Notes under the pieces: model-generated
The model's input: the letters and a program-made list of their open reading frames with translations, nothing else
Databases searched by the model: none
Told to the model about the DNA's origin: nothing
Shown: positions 45,921 through 59,087 of the stretch, in pieces
How positions within the stretch are numbered: the first letter of the stretch is position 1
How the letters are laid out: every line of letters starts with the position of its first letter
Program-made: the position numbers and the translations under genes
NCBI GenBank assembly: GCA_029962745.1
Contig: CM057151.1
Coordinates: 6,998,192 to 7,062,191 of the forward strand
Origin: Echinometra lucunter
Lineage: Eukaryota > Echinodermata > Echinoidea > Camarodonta > Echinometridae
Length of the DNA: 64,000 bases
Reading direction: 5' to 3'

Positions 45921-48900
45921 CTCTTCCCCTCTCCCCTCTCTCTCTCCTTCACAAACCCTCTGTCTCCTCTTTCATGTCTATCTTTCTGTCAGTTGTCCTA
46001 CCTCCCACCTTCCCTCTCCACCCCATTTTCTTTCTCTCTTTCTCTCTCTTCAATGCCCCCCTTTTCCCCCTCTCTTTCCATGTCCTTGGTGCTCCAATTT
46101 TCTTTGCTTTTAGGAAAGAGCGAAAAGAACTGGGCAGAAGATCGACCTGTTTAGAGTCTACTGGAATACTTACGCTCACAAGATGCTACCAGCCGGAATC
46201 CTGAAGCTGTGCGCCGATTCCTTGAATTTAGTTGGTCCAATGTGCATCAGTGGAATCGTCTTATACGTTACAAACTCACTCTATGGAACATCCAATCAAA
46301 ACGTAATATTCGCTTGAATCTTCTTTCTCATTCTTTCGTTCACAAGTTCAAAAGATCAGAAGGCCAAGAGATTTAGTAATATAAATTAAACACACTTGGT
46401 ATATTGAAATGAGGAATCTGTCTCCTTTTACTTAAGATTCTCCGTGGGATCCTCTGATAAAAGATTTCGTATGATTTCGTCTTTACAGGTGCCTATGCCT
46501 CATCATGTCACAATTGACGAATTTTTTGGCAATGGTTTTGTGTTGGTTGGAGTTATATACATAGCAGCTGTAACTCGACATACTTTAGACCAAACATATT
46601 ACTACATGTGTGCTGTGGAAGGAGTTCACGTCAAATCAGCCATTCAGGTAACAATAAAACTTTATAAAGTCACACTTTGTCAGTCTGGCCATTTCGTAAC
46701 GATTATCAAAGAGAGGTGTGTTATTAGCTATGTTATAGCCAATCTTGCAAAGAAACTTATAAGTTTGGTCTTTTCGAATGATCTAAAAATTATGTCGAAA
46801 TCCCTCAAATTTTCAAGTAAGCAAAAAAGAGTATTCTTCTTTTTCATAAATTTGGCATCCCTCAAAAATGTAAAGTTCTGAAAGAGAAGTTTCCCTACTC
46901 TTATGTTTGCATAGCATGATTTATGATTTTGAAAAAAAAAGTCATGAATTTCTTTTTGCATCCTGTGATCAGTTTGATAAGCAGTTTAAACAGTGTGTTT
47001 GAACGAGAAGCATCAAATTCTTGCAGATACACACTTTATATAAATCCTACCCCGTGACTTGGAGACAAAAGAGGGCTCTGCTTGTTTAGGATTTGTAATG
47101 ATTCCGAAGTTCGTCAAACCATGTCTACCATAATAATAAATGGGTTGATTATTTCTTTCTTTATCTCTTTATGCTTTGCAGTCACAACACTGGTCACTCA
47201 CATGCAAAACAAAATTTCGGTTTTCCACCTTACCTTTTTTGTATTTCTGTTTTTGAAGATTATTAGTGTCGATATACATTTTTAATGTTCACAATCACAT
47301 GGAAATAATATATGACTCATTCCTGTCGATCAAATGGCTTGGGGACCATTTTCAATACTTTTATTTTCGCTCTTATTATGGAGATTCTAGGAATTACTAC
47401 CCCCCCCCCCCCCTCCATACACACACACACACACACACCCACACACACACACACACACAACTTTCGCCCAACACTCCTAATCAGAGCGGCACATCGTCAT
47501 CCCTGGTCAGTCGTGCACGACAAACAAGCCTTGGAAATGACTGTAACAATAAAAAATGTTAACGTAGACTTTGAATGTTTGCTTCTAACTTCCTTGACCG
47601 TCATTTAAAACGTGTTTCAATAGGGGAAAAAAAAAGTTTGTTGGGCTCAGGGCCGTGCGCAGAAATTTTTTTCTGGGGGGAGGGGTAAGACGCGTAAATT
47701 TTTTTTGAAGAAGCTCAAAAGCGAGGGAACGAAGCGACCGAGCTGGTCACGCGGGCGCTTTTGCATTTTTAAAAGTGAAATTGAAGGAATTGGTGCACAC
47801 TTCAATAAGGTATTCTTCTTATAAAGATCGAACACTGCAATAAAAGCGCTGTCTGGATGTAGTTGGTCTACAGGTAGTAATCTGAAATAATTCTCATAAA
47901 GGGTAACTTTTTTTAATATTTGCAGGAAGTAACCGTCTTAAAATCATGTTACTGAAGTGCAGCAGTCCTCGACAAAAGAAGTTTTTAAATCTACTCGACT
48001 ATTTTTATTGACCTTTTTATGTTATTTTTTTGTTCAACATGTTCGATATACATGTACATGTAAAGACAGTAAACCCATCGTCTACCATCGTTATCAAGAT
48101 ATTTACTTTTTTCAATAATCTCAAACACATTTTGTCTGTCAACAGAGTATGGTGTACGAGAAGTCTCTTCGGTTGTCAACGTATGCCATGTCAGGTGGTA
48201 TGATGACCATGGGTCAGGTGACCAATCACATGTCAGTTGATGCAGCCAACGTACAGTTCTTCTTTGATCGGGGTAACGAGCTTTGGGTTGCACCAATAAG
48301 GGTATGTTTGAATGACACTGTTTTAGCTTCGTTTGGCATGCTCTGTGGTTCTACCATCGATGGGCACTGACATAGGAAGAAGAGATGGGGCGCCTTTAAA
48401 TGAAATGCAAATTTAACAAAGCTTTCAAAGTCCCCTTATGTTTTTGTTTCTTCCCACTCTCTCTCTCAAAAAATCTTTCTTTTAAAAAAAAACTATCTTA
48501 TCATTATTTGATTAAGAGGAACTTGCAATTCTTTGCCACCTTGTGCATCTTGTAGCTGCCTGTACAACTAACTATGTGTACTCTTGCAAGAAGAAAAGAA
48601 TGTTTCATTAAGCTTTAGATCGAATTTATTTCCTTGAACTTAGCTCCTCCATTGTTCATGCAGTGCCTCACTGCATATAATTTTCTCCGTTAAACGATAA
48701 AGAAACAACAGTTGATTTATGCAGGGAAATAATAATGATAATGATAGTCGGTTCTTGTATAGCGCCCATCTCTGTCAGAATTGACACTCCTCGATCGCGC
48801 TCTGCTTTTATTACCCCGGCTCTAACATGGCTACCAAATTCTTTAAATTCGGGAGACTTTGAGTTTACTTATAATAATATAATAACTTAGAACTGTTAAT

Positions 48901-51900
48901 ACGCGCCTATATTCTTGAACTTAGAGTAATGTTCTTCTTCTTCTTTCCTTTATCTAGATTGCCTTGACCTTGGTATTACTGTATATTCAGCTTGGTCCAC
49001 CAGCTTTCATTGGAGCAGCTGTGTTTTTTCTCGTTATTCCGATTCAGTTTAAGATTGCAACAGCATATGCAAAACAAATGAAAGGGGTCATGGTAAGTAA
49101 AATTAGTCAGTTGGTGGCGAATGGTATGCTGAATTAAGAGAAGTTTTCCTTGCCCTCTTCCATCCTATTTTACAAAACAAAAAAATGAGAGATACAACTT
49201 ATCCCCAAAGTAAATAAATAAATAAATACGAAAAAAAAAAGATAAATGAAAAAAAAAATCGCTGTTCGTCTGATGCAAGATCTCTCTCTCCCTCTCTGTT
49301 ACTTGCAGAAGATATAAAAAGAAAGGTGGCGGGAGCGAGAGCGATAGTGAAAGAAGGGCATGTGAAAAAAAGTAAAAAAAACCCGTGAAATTAACAAGAT
49401 ATGACCTCGTTAACTAATTTGGTAGACCTTTGGTGTCTTTTTTCCTGTTTTTTGTTTGTTTGTTTTGGTTTAAATTTTTTTGATTGGTTGTTTGCTTTTA
49501 TCTTTTAAAGCTTTTCCCTCGGTGTCTTTTTTCTGTTTTCTTTTTTCTTTGTTGTTTCGATGGTTTTTTAAACTTATATCATATCTATTCTGTTATGATC
49601 ATGTCAGGCCAATGCAGATCAGAGGTTGAAGACATCCAATGAGATGCTCCAAGGAATGAAAATCTTGAAACTTTACGGATGGGAAAGAATCTTCAGTGGT
49701 TTCATCAAGGTTATTAGGGGAGAGGAATTGAACAGACTTCTCATCGTCTACATCCTTGCTGCTTTTAACTGTAAGTGTGACCGGCTTAGACGTACCCAGT
49801 ATCTTGTTAACTTCTTACTCCATCGTTCATATATAAACACAGCAAATCCCTATTATGAGGATCCTTGAGTTGGCAACTTTGCCAGCATCTGCGATGTCAT
49901 CGTGGACAACTCTCAATTCATTTTGTACATAATGTTTAAAAAAAATTGATTTTTATGAAATTTCAAGTCAGGAATCAACAATTCTTCCCTATATGCTTGC
50001 ATAATTGATGTAGCCATGTCATACTCAAACAATAAATCAAAAGAATTTTTATTTCTCTTTAAAATAAAGGAAATGTTGAATTCTGTGTACAAAATGAATG
50101 GAGAGTTGTCCACGGTGACATCACATATGCTGGCAAAGTTGCATAATGCTTCTTTGGGTGCAAAGTTGTTCACATAAAGGAGCTCCTAGTGTTCCATTTA
50201 AAGAGTGCAGGATTGAACCTTTTATTCTTAGTGTGTATAGTTTCACTATTCAAAAATAAATCTTGTTAATTCAGTTATAATGAACACATATCACGTTATG
50301 GGTTTCATGTAAACATGATTAAATCTTAACGTTGGCTTTTCGATGATGCATGAAGAGGCTTCGCTAGATGAAGATAACGGGTGAATCTAATAATCGGCAC
50401 ACATCATAGACGAAAATCCTGGAGAAACGGGGACCTGTGTAAAAAAAATGATTGTGCTTTTGAAATTACGTGAAGGGTATCTTGCAAAGTCAGATGAAAA
50501 TGATTGTCAGTAATATATATGACGCTCACTGTATATCTTCTTCCTAAAATTCAGCTTATATGTAAATTTTGTCAACAGTTTTGGTCAATTCTGGATCTCC
50601 CATAGTAGCAAATCTGCTGGTAAGTAGAGATACGTTTGCACATCTGAAGGTCACATTTTGAATATGAATATTTTGTCTTCTTAAAAAAATTTCTGAAATT
50701 CAGTTGATTTATTTGTTACAAAAAGTGGAATAGGATTGTCTTTAAAAGATTCCTGTCATTAATCTAGAAAAAATTATAGTCTGTTGGCAAAAACTGATAA
50801 ACAAAACAAATCATGTGAACAGGAGATCATATATTCGCAAAAATCTACAGAGTTCCATCAAATGTTTATTTTACAAACCAATTTACAAAATAGAATTACA
50901 ACATTTCAGGAAAACAATGCCAGAGTATTATTTTTCCAGGCCTGATATTTCTTTAAGAAATAAGAATTCTGTTACGTTCGTGGTACACAGAAGTCCAATA
51001 TCACATACATATGGTTGATTAAAGGGGGAGTCCTTATCATTATCGTCAGTTGCCACATACATAATCTTTCATATAAACCCCCTTTTTAAGAATCTCTTTC
51101 ACCTCTCATCAAATCTCCTTTCACTCTGTCGGCTTTAATAGTGCTTCTCAACCTACACCGCAATTACCGGTAAAGTACTCACACCAGACGTCGCGTTTTC
51201 ATCACTTTCCCTGCTCAATGCCCTAACCGACCCGATGTTCGTTCTCCCCTTCGTGGTCAACCTGTTCGTGAATGCTTTCGTGAGCACCAAGAGGTTGAAT
51301 TTCTTCCTAAGTGGGCCTGAGGTGGAAGGCAAAGATGATGACAATAAAACGGTGTGTATTCAGGTCACTGACATCATTCTTACGTCACATTATTCTATTA
51401 CATAACACCCAGCCGAGCACCACATTGGTGAAAGCTCTTGCTTCTCCAACGAGGAGTCCTGGGTTTCGTCAACGTAGGTCCCTTTGGACCCACGCGTATT
51501 AAAATGGTACCCAGCATTGCTGAAGTAATTATTATTTCAGGGCCCGCACGAAGAGCATCACTTATACTGATGTGTCTACCCTGGGTACATAAAAACCAAT
51601 TGCTATTGTCGTTGTTGACATTATTGTCACTAATGAAATTATCTTTAAATCTGTAACTATTATCTAATTTCATATTGTTATTATTGTTATCATTATTGTA
51701 TAGTTATTATTGTTGTTTTCGTTGTTGTCGCTGTTGTTAACGTTACAACAGGATTTTTTTCACCATAATAATCATTTCCTATTCATTTGTAAAAGGTGAC
51801 AAATGGCACCATGACAAACGGGAAACCAAAGAGTCCGGCTACATCTGATGACGAAATACAGATGACGAAATCATTGTCAATGAGCTACGAGAACAAAAAG

Positions 51901-52187
51901 GACTACGGGTCGATGGGTTCGAATCTCAGTAAAGGGTTCCTTCCGAAGGACGTCGCGATACGTGTAATTTTAGGCAGATAAGCTCGTTGTAAAGTGTGCA
52001 GAGAGAGGAGAGAGAGAGGGATAGATAGAGAAGGAGAGGGAGAGAAGTAAAACGGAGAATGGAGTTCGAGATTCATGGAAAAGAAGACAGAAAAGCAAAA
52101 GGAGAACGAAAATTACAGAGAGGGAGACAGAGGGAGAGAGGAAGAGAGAGGGAGAGAGAGGGGAGGGAGACAGAGGGAGAGAGAGAG

Positions 52188-52230
<43 letters not shown>

Positions 52231-55200
52231 AGGTAATCTGAGTCACACTAGAGCATGACTCACGCCATTGTGACCAGGGGTGCCGTTGCTTAACAATTTG
52301 CTATTACAGTAACTTTGCCATCAATGGTAACTTTCATGGAATACTGGATTTTGATTGGCTGTTGAGCAACGTTACCGTGGTAGTTACCATTGATGGCAAA
52401 GTTACTATAATAGCAAATTGTTAAGCAACGGCATCTAGGATATATACATGTATGATATCAGTTGGATATTTATGTGCCGCTTACTGGCTAAGTCGAATGT
52501 TTATGATAAATATTTTATCACGGGACAACTCCCATAGCCTACTCCGGTGCTCATTATAAAGTTCACTGCCTCATGGCTCATATATTTTATTGTATAGAGC
52601 CGTTTAAGACGACATTTTCAATACTCGGTGAATTAATTTCTTGTGTTTCTACTTTGTCCAGATTCAGAACGGGTCCTACACATGGGATCCAGACTCAGCT
52701 GTACCCGTCATAAGTGATATCAACGTAGACATACCAGCAGGTAAAAACAAGTGTAGTTTGACATTATTTTAGCATTGTCAAATTGAAGGCACTCTGAGGC
52801 AAAATATTCCTTTTGAATTTATCAACTGTTAAGTGAAGTTTTCGTCATCTTACATCTTACATCGTACATCGTCATTTTACGATCTTTTCCGTATGTAATT
52901 AGTTCTATTAGACATACACATAAACTCTCAAGCATCCACTTTTTTACATTTTTGTTTCCTTTGTATCAGCAGTCTTCTTTTCAAGACAATTTTAAACCAA
53001 TTTATTTTTTCTATCGTTTATACTTGTCCAATCTTTTGAATTTCTAGGTAAACTGACGGTAATAATTGGGACAGTTGGGAGTGGCAAGTCCTCTTTGTTA
53101 CAAGCCATGATGGGAGAGATGACGACACTACGAGGAGAAGCTTTTGTGCAGTGAGTATTGTGCTCTTTATCTGTTTTTACCGGTGTAAATCCATTTTGAG
53201 AAGTGGTGGATGATCACCTTTTTTGCTGATTTTTCCCGTGAACTCACACTTAATCATAAGCACACACACCCTCATTCACTTGCTCAGACCCCCCCCCCCC
53301 CACACACACATACACGTGTAATATTATTATTTTGCGAGCGAGCGGGCGAAAAATAACTACTTTTATGGTTTTTAAGAGCATTTCAAATAAAAATTCAACG
53401 ATATGATCGAAAAAATTCACCAACATTTTTTCTTAAAATGAGGGGGATATTTGTACATGCCATCCCCCCCCCCCTCGAAAAAGTGTGGGGGGGGGGGGTA
53501 TATCCCCCATCCCCCCGGGATTTAAGCAAATGTCTGCTTTACGTCATTCCGGAAGCAGTGTCTTTACAATGTGTTTCAAACAAAGCTTGAAATTATTTAC
53601 TAATGAGTATTCTTTAATGATAGAAGGCCAACATTCCTTTTCAGTTATATTCAGAAATACTCCTCAGAGGAATACCAACAGTTCTTTTCAGAAATATTTT
53701 CTCCAAACTTTTGTTACCCTTCTCACAACCTTCCTGATCTCAACCACTCTTCCTACTTTCCAATTTCCTCCTTCAATTTCACCCCATCTCACCTTATTTT
53801 CGGTGTAAACAAAAGCCAAAAACAGTCCGTGTAAGTGTACCTACATAATTCTCTTTCTTATCATCAATTCTTCTAAACGCCCCGTAACATTTTGATAAAA
53901 GGAAGTATCAACAGCCTCTCACTAAAGCTCCCAATGTCTGCAATTGTGCATAATAAGTATTAGTAGCTCATTTCATAGATTAAATTTTAAAAATTCTGTC
54001 TTTCACTTCCCCATCCATCAGAGTAGTTTTCATGTATAAAGATAAGATACGATTCTGTGGAGAAGTAGATCAATGGAAAAAATGTTCTCATTATACCTTT
54101 ATATAAGGCTTACTTCGTAATGTTAAACAGACGCCTTCATGCTAAGAATAAAAAAGAAATACGTATGGCATAAAGTTAATTTCAGTACATCCATATTTCC
54201 CCTAGTACTTAAGCCTTTATATTTGGTTTGGAGATTAATCTGACAGAAGTATTCCCTTTCGTAAATTTGATTTCCTTAAAAAAAAGAAGTCGTACCATGA
54301 GTATGAAATTTCTTATGTTTATGTTATTTTTATACAAATGGAAAAACAAATCGGAAATCTTACATCACTTTAAATTGGACTTCTTTTTAAATTAGGAAAG
54401 GGTCCTCCATAGCCTATGGACCTCAGAAGGCTTGGTTGATGAATGCTTCTCTCAAAGAAAACATTTATTTTGGTGGCTCTTCTGATCATGTGAAGTGAGT
54501 ATAATGAAATAAAGTGGGGTGAGGCAGTGGTAGAATTTTATAAACAATTCAGAATAAAAGCATTGTAGTTTGCCGGAAAAAAATCTGGTAAAGCTTCCCC
54601 TTCCAAATGAGAACAAAAGGAATCAAAGAATCTCCCAATCTGCAAACAGACTTCCCCATCTATTTTCTAGCGAAAAAAACCCCAAACAAAGCATGAAATA
54701 ACGAATGTTCTGTTTTGCCGATAAGGCTCCAAAATCACCTTTTTTACAGCCCTTTCCCTTATTCAGTGAGAGAGACACCCCCCAAAAAGAATCTCCGATT
54801 TTAACCTTTTTCTTTGTATGCCATTTTAAAAGATACCAGAAAGTGATTGAGGCGTGTGCCCTAGCTCCAGATATCGCCATGTTACCTGGAGGTGATCATA
54901 CAGAGATAGGTGAGAAGGGTATCAACTTGAGTGGTGGACAGAAACAGAGAGTCAGCGTAGCTAGGACCATGTATTCAGACAGTGATATCGTCATACTGGT
55001 ATGTAACGAGAGATAACGTCACATTAGTATGTAACTCAGATAGGACTATGTATTCAAACAGAGATATCGTCAGATTTGGTATGTAACACAAGTAGGACCA
55101 GGTATTCAGAGAGAGATATCGTCATACTGGTGTGTAACGTAGCTAGGACCATGTATTCAGACAGAGATATCGTCACACTGGTATTTAACATGGCTCGGAT

Positions 55201-58200
55201 CATGTATTCAGACAGAGATATCGTCACACTGGTATGTAACATAGCTAGGACCATGTATCTAGACAGAGATACCGTCACACTGGTATGTAACGTAGCTAGG
55301 ACCATGTATTCAGACAGAGATATCGTCACACTGGTATGTAACGTAGCTAGGACCATGTATTCAGACAGAGATATCGTCACACTGGTGTGTAACGTAGCTA
55401 GGACCATGTATTCAGACAGAGATATCGTCACACTGGTATGTAACGTAGCTAGGACCGTGTATTCAGACAGAGATATCGTCACACTGGTATGTAACGTAGC
55501 TAGGACCATGTATTCAGACAGAGATATCGTCATACTGGTATGTAACGTAGCTAGGACCATGTATTCAGACAGAGATATCGTCACACTGGTGTGTAACGTA
55601 GCTAGGACCATGTATTCAGACAGAGATATCGTCACACTGGTATGTAACGTAGCTGGGACCGTGTATTCAGGCAGACATATCGTCATACTGGAATGTAACG
55701 TGGATAGGACTATGTATTCAGACAGAGATATCGTCATACTGGTATGTAACGTAGCTAGGATCATGTATTCAGACAGAGATATCGTCACACTGGTATGTAA
55801 CGTAGCTAGGACCATGTATTCAGAGATATCGTCACACTGGTATGTAACGTCGCTAGGACCATGTATTCAAACAAAGATATCGTCATACTGGTATGTAACG
55901 TGATTAGGACCATGTATTCACACAGAGGTTCATACCAATCATAGAGCAGGTCTCATATCTGAAGCTTCCAAACATGCAAAAAGTTCAATTAATTTTGCAA
56001 GCGCTCGTGAGCTAAATTGTTTCTTCTCACCCACATAATTGCATGCAAGTATAGATATGGGATTCCATTTCACTTGATTAATTTTCCAAACCTATTCCAC
56101 TTTTTAAGAGGATAATAATGTTCCTTCAGTGAAGTTATGTAACGCGTCGACACCCTCTTTTATTTCTATACTAGGATGATCCATTGTCTGCTCTTGACAT
56201 GCATGTCGGAGCTCATCTTTTTGAGAACGGAATTCTGAAGATTCTCAAGAAACAGAAACGAACCATCATTCTCGTCACCCATCAGTTACAGTATCTACCA
56301 GAGGCTGATAAGGTAAATTGACTGTATAAAATCCTTTTTCAAATGATTTGCTAAATGGGAGAACTCATTTGATGAAAATACATAAGGGAACTTTCATAGA
56401 AGTGGTTTTGAAAGATGGGATTAGATTTCGTGTCCATTCCCAAATATTGATAATTTTCCTATTTTCAGTTGTTTTATCGTATTTGTTTGTTTTGGGTCGG
56501 TTTTTTTTTTATTCTTCTTGTGTCTCCGCCAAGTCGATCAAAATCAAACAATGCAACTTGTGGTAAGATTGTCAGTTTTGCATGAATGTATGTTATCATA
56601 AACTGCATCAGATCATCGTAATGAAGGATGGACAGATCGCTCTCCAAGGTGACCCAGAAGAAATCGCAAAGGCTGACCCATCACTGTGTGCCGATTGGCA
56701 GAGAGCGCTAGAAGTGTTCAGCGAATCAGAGGCTGAGTTGTCGGGGGCGGAATCTGAGGCTGTCATGGAAGAGAGAAGGGCTCTCAAGAAACAGATCTCT
56801 CAGATGGTCCCTAAATCTAGAACGTCTTCTGAAGCTTCAGGTAATCTCCAAGGAGATAAGCTGATTACGCATGATGATGATAATGATCATCATCATCCCA
56901 ATCATGGTGGTGGTGGTTGATAATAATGATGGTGATAACAACGATAATGATGATGATAATGGTGATGATGATGATCATGATTACAATAAAAATATTATTC
57001 GTGACGAAATAATGACGACGTTAATGATGATTTGGTAATGGTGCTAGGGTTTGTGGTTGCCTTAGGTACTGGTGATGGTATTGTGTCCTGATCATTTTAT
57101 CATCTCATCTCATTTCAGTTCACATCATCATCATCATCCTTTTCCCACACTCTGCCTTGTTCCCACACTCTCTATGTTTGTTTTGTCTGTTTTCAGTCTG
57201 ATACACTAATCTCCTCCCCTGCTCCTCCCCTGCTGCATCAACATCTACTAACTCACTCTGGCGGCGAACACCAGACATGTTATGTAACTGGTAGTCTGGA
57301 ATATCACTGTACCTGTATATATATGAGTTGTTGTGATGGAATAAAGTTACTTGCAGTTTGATACCACATCGATGCAGTCATGAGTCTTGTTCTTTGTCAG
57401 TGACAACAGAACACAAAAGATGGTAATGATATTAAGTAATGTAATCATGATGAGTGTTGTAAATTGCCCCTAGAATTTTGGAAAGCCGAATGCATTCATA
57501 TATTTAGACATATATATTTTATGTATATGGCCATAAAAGAGTCAAGTCTTCCTGAAAATGATAAACGCAATCGATGATCGTTCATATTGTACTCAATTGT
57601 ATTGATTTCCCTTTTGGTGTCTTTCCGAAAACAGAAAGCGAGAAAGGGAAACTAATTGTGACTGAAGACCAGGAGAAAGGATCGGTATCCTACACGGTCT
57701 ACCTATCTTACTTCAAGGCCATGTACTATACCATCACCATCCTCATCGTTTTAACTGTTCTCCTGAGGGCTGGTTTCCAGATAGCCACTAACTTCTGGCT
57801 TGCAATTTGGTCGGAAGATAGCGTGGGTTCCAATGATACCCAGGTATTCAAGATGAAGAATGTGAGGTGTTCTCCAGTTGTAAAAGCAAATTAGGGATTC
57901 TGCTTTTAAAAGTTGAGGCACTTTAAAAAATATCTGAGAAATCCGTAAAATGTAAAAAAAACATTGTACTTCGTGTACTTCTTAAACTGCTTAATGGATG
58001 CAAGGCTGGGGATAATTTTAGGCCACGGGCCAGTTGTGACTTCTCAAAATCCACCGTAATTCAGTGCACTGAGCACCACTCTTGATAGATGCCCCATCAT
58101 TCTATAGCGGTCCAACTGTATTTAGTGAAGCAGTTTTACAACTGTATATAGCAAAGCGCTCGCTGTGCAAAAAAGAGAATTCTAGCTTTAAAGATCAATA

Positions 58201-59025
58201 TACGTAGAAAGTAGAAATCTCATATAAACAGTAACCATGGTAATGAAGATATATATGTGGCATGCGGGAGTTAGTGAAGTTAGGATTAATACTGCGATTG
58301 CGGAAACTGTTCCTTTCATGTATCAAATAGAAAGAAGCAAATAAGATTTTTAAAAAGTTATCAGAAACACTGGAATACATCGTATAAATGCAAGTGAAAT
58401 CGTCTGAATGTTTTACAGGCTATAGCATAATGTTTTGAAGTTCGTTTTTAAAAATGGAATTTAAGTGTTTCTGAAAAAAAATCAAACAAACAGCCCGAAG
58501 GCTGGTACTTTCTGATTTATAAAATTAGAACATATTTATAATGATTTGAAATCAGCATTACATAAAAAGAGCATCGTACACTGAAACATACATGTGATAT
58601 GTAATTCTTTAAAAGTTATAAGGGTCGCAGTTTAAATATGAATATGAATAAGTGCAGTAGAAAATTATTCACAGAACGTGAGAATGAGGAAGGAGATACG
58701 ACAATAATTCTTTAGTTCTCTCTCTCTCTTTCTCTTTTTTTTTTAAATTTCATATTGCGCAGGCTGTCCTTGATGATACAAACTATTACATCTCTATCTA
58801 TTCTGCCCTGTCTATTGGCAACCTTGTAATGAGGGCTTTCTCTATCGGAGTCATCACGGCGGGATGTTTCTTAGCTGCTAAGAATATGCATCTAGACATG
58901 CTCGATAATATCATAGCTATACCCATGCGGTAAGAAGATGTAGTCACGTAATGTTTCAACACAACCCACAAATACAAACCCACATAGAGAGAGGGTATGG
59001 GACAGAGGCAGACAGGTAGAGAGAG

Positions 59026-59087
<62 letters not shown>

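Noticed and set aside
55054..55903. Long ORFs of 275 aa (plus) and 253 aa (minus) with 17-residue repeats
   Set aside because: They follow from the 51-bp period of the minisatellite (a multiple of 3) and are not independent genes.
54999..55935. Extra coding repeats in gene B through use of later donors
   Set aside because: Exon 14 runs into TAA at 55014 and the early units are out of register, so only the first donor preserves the transporter frame.
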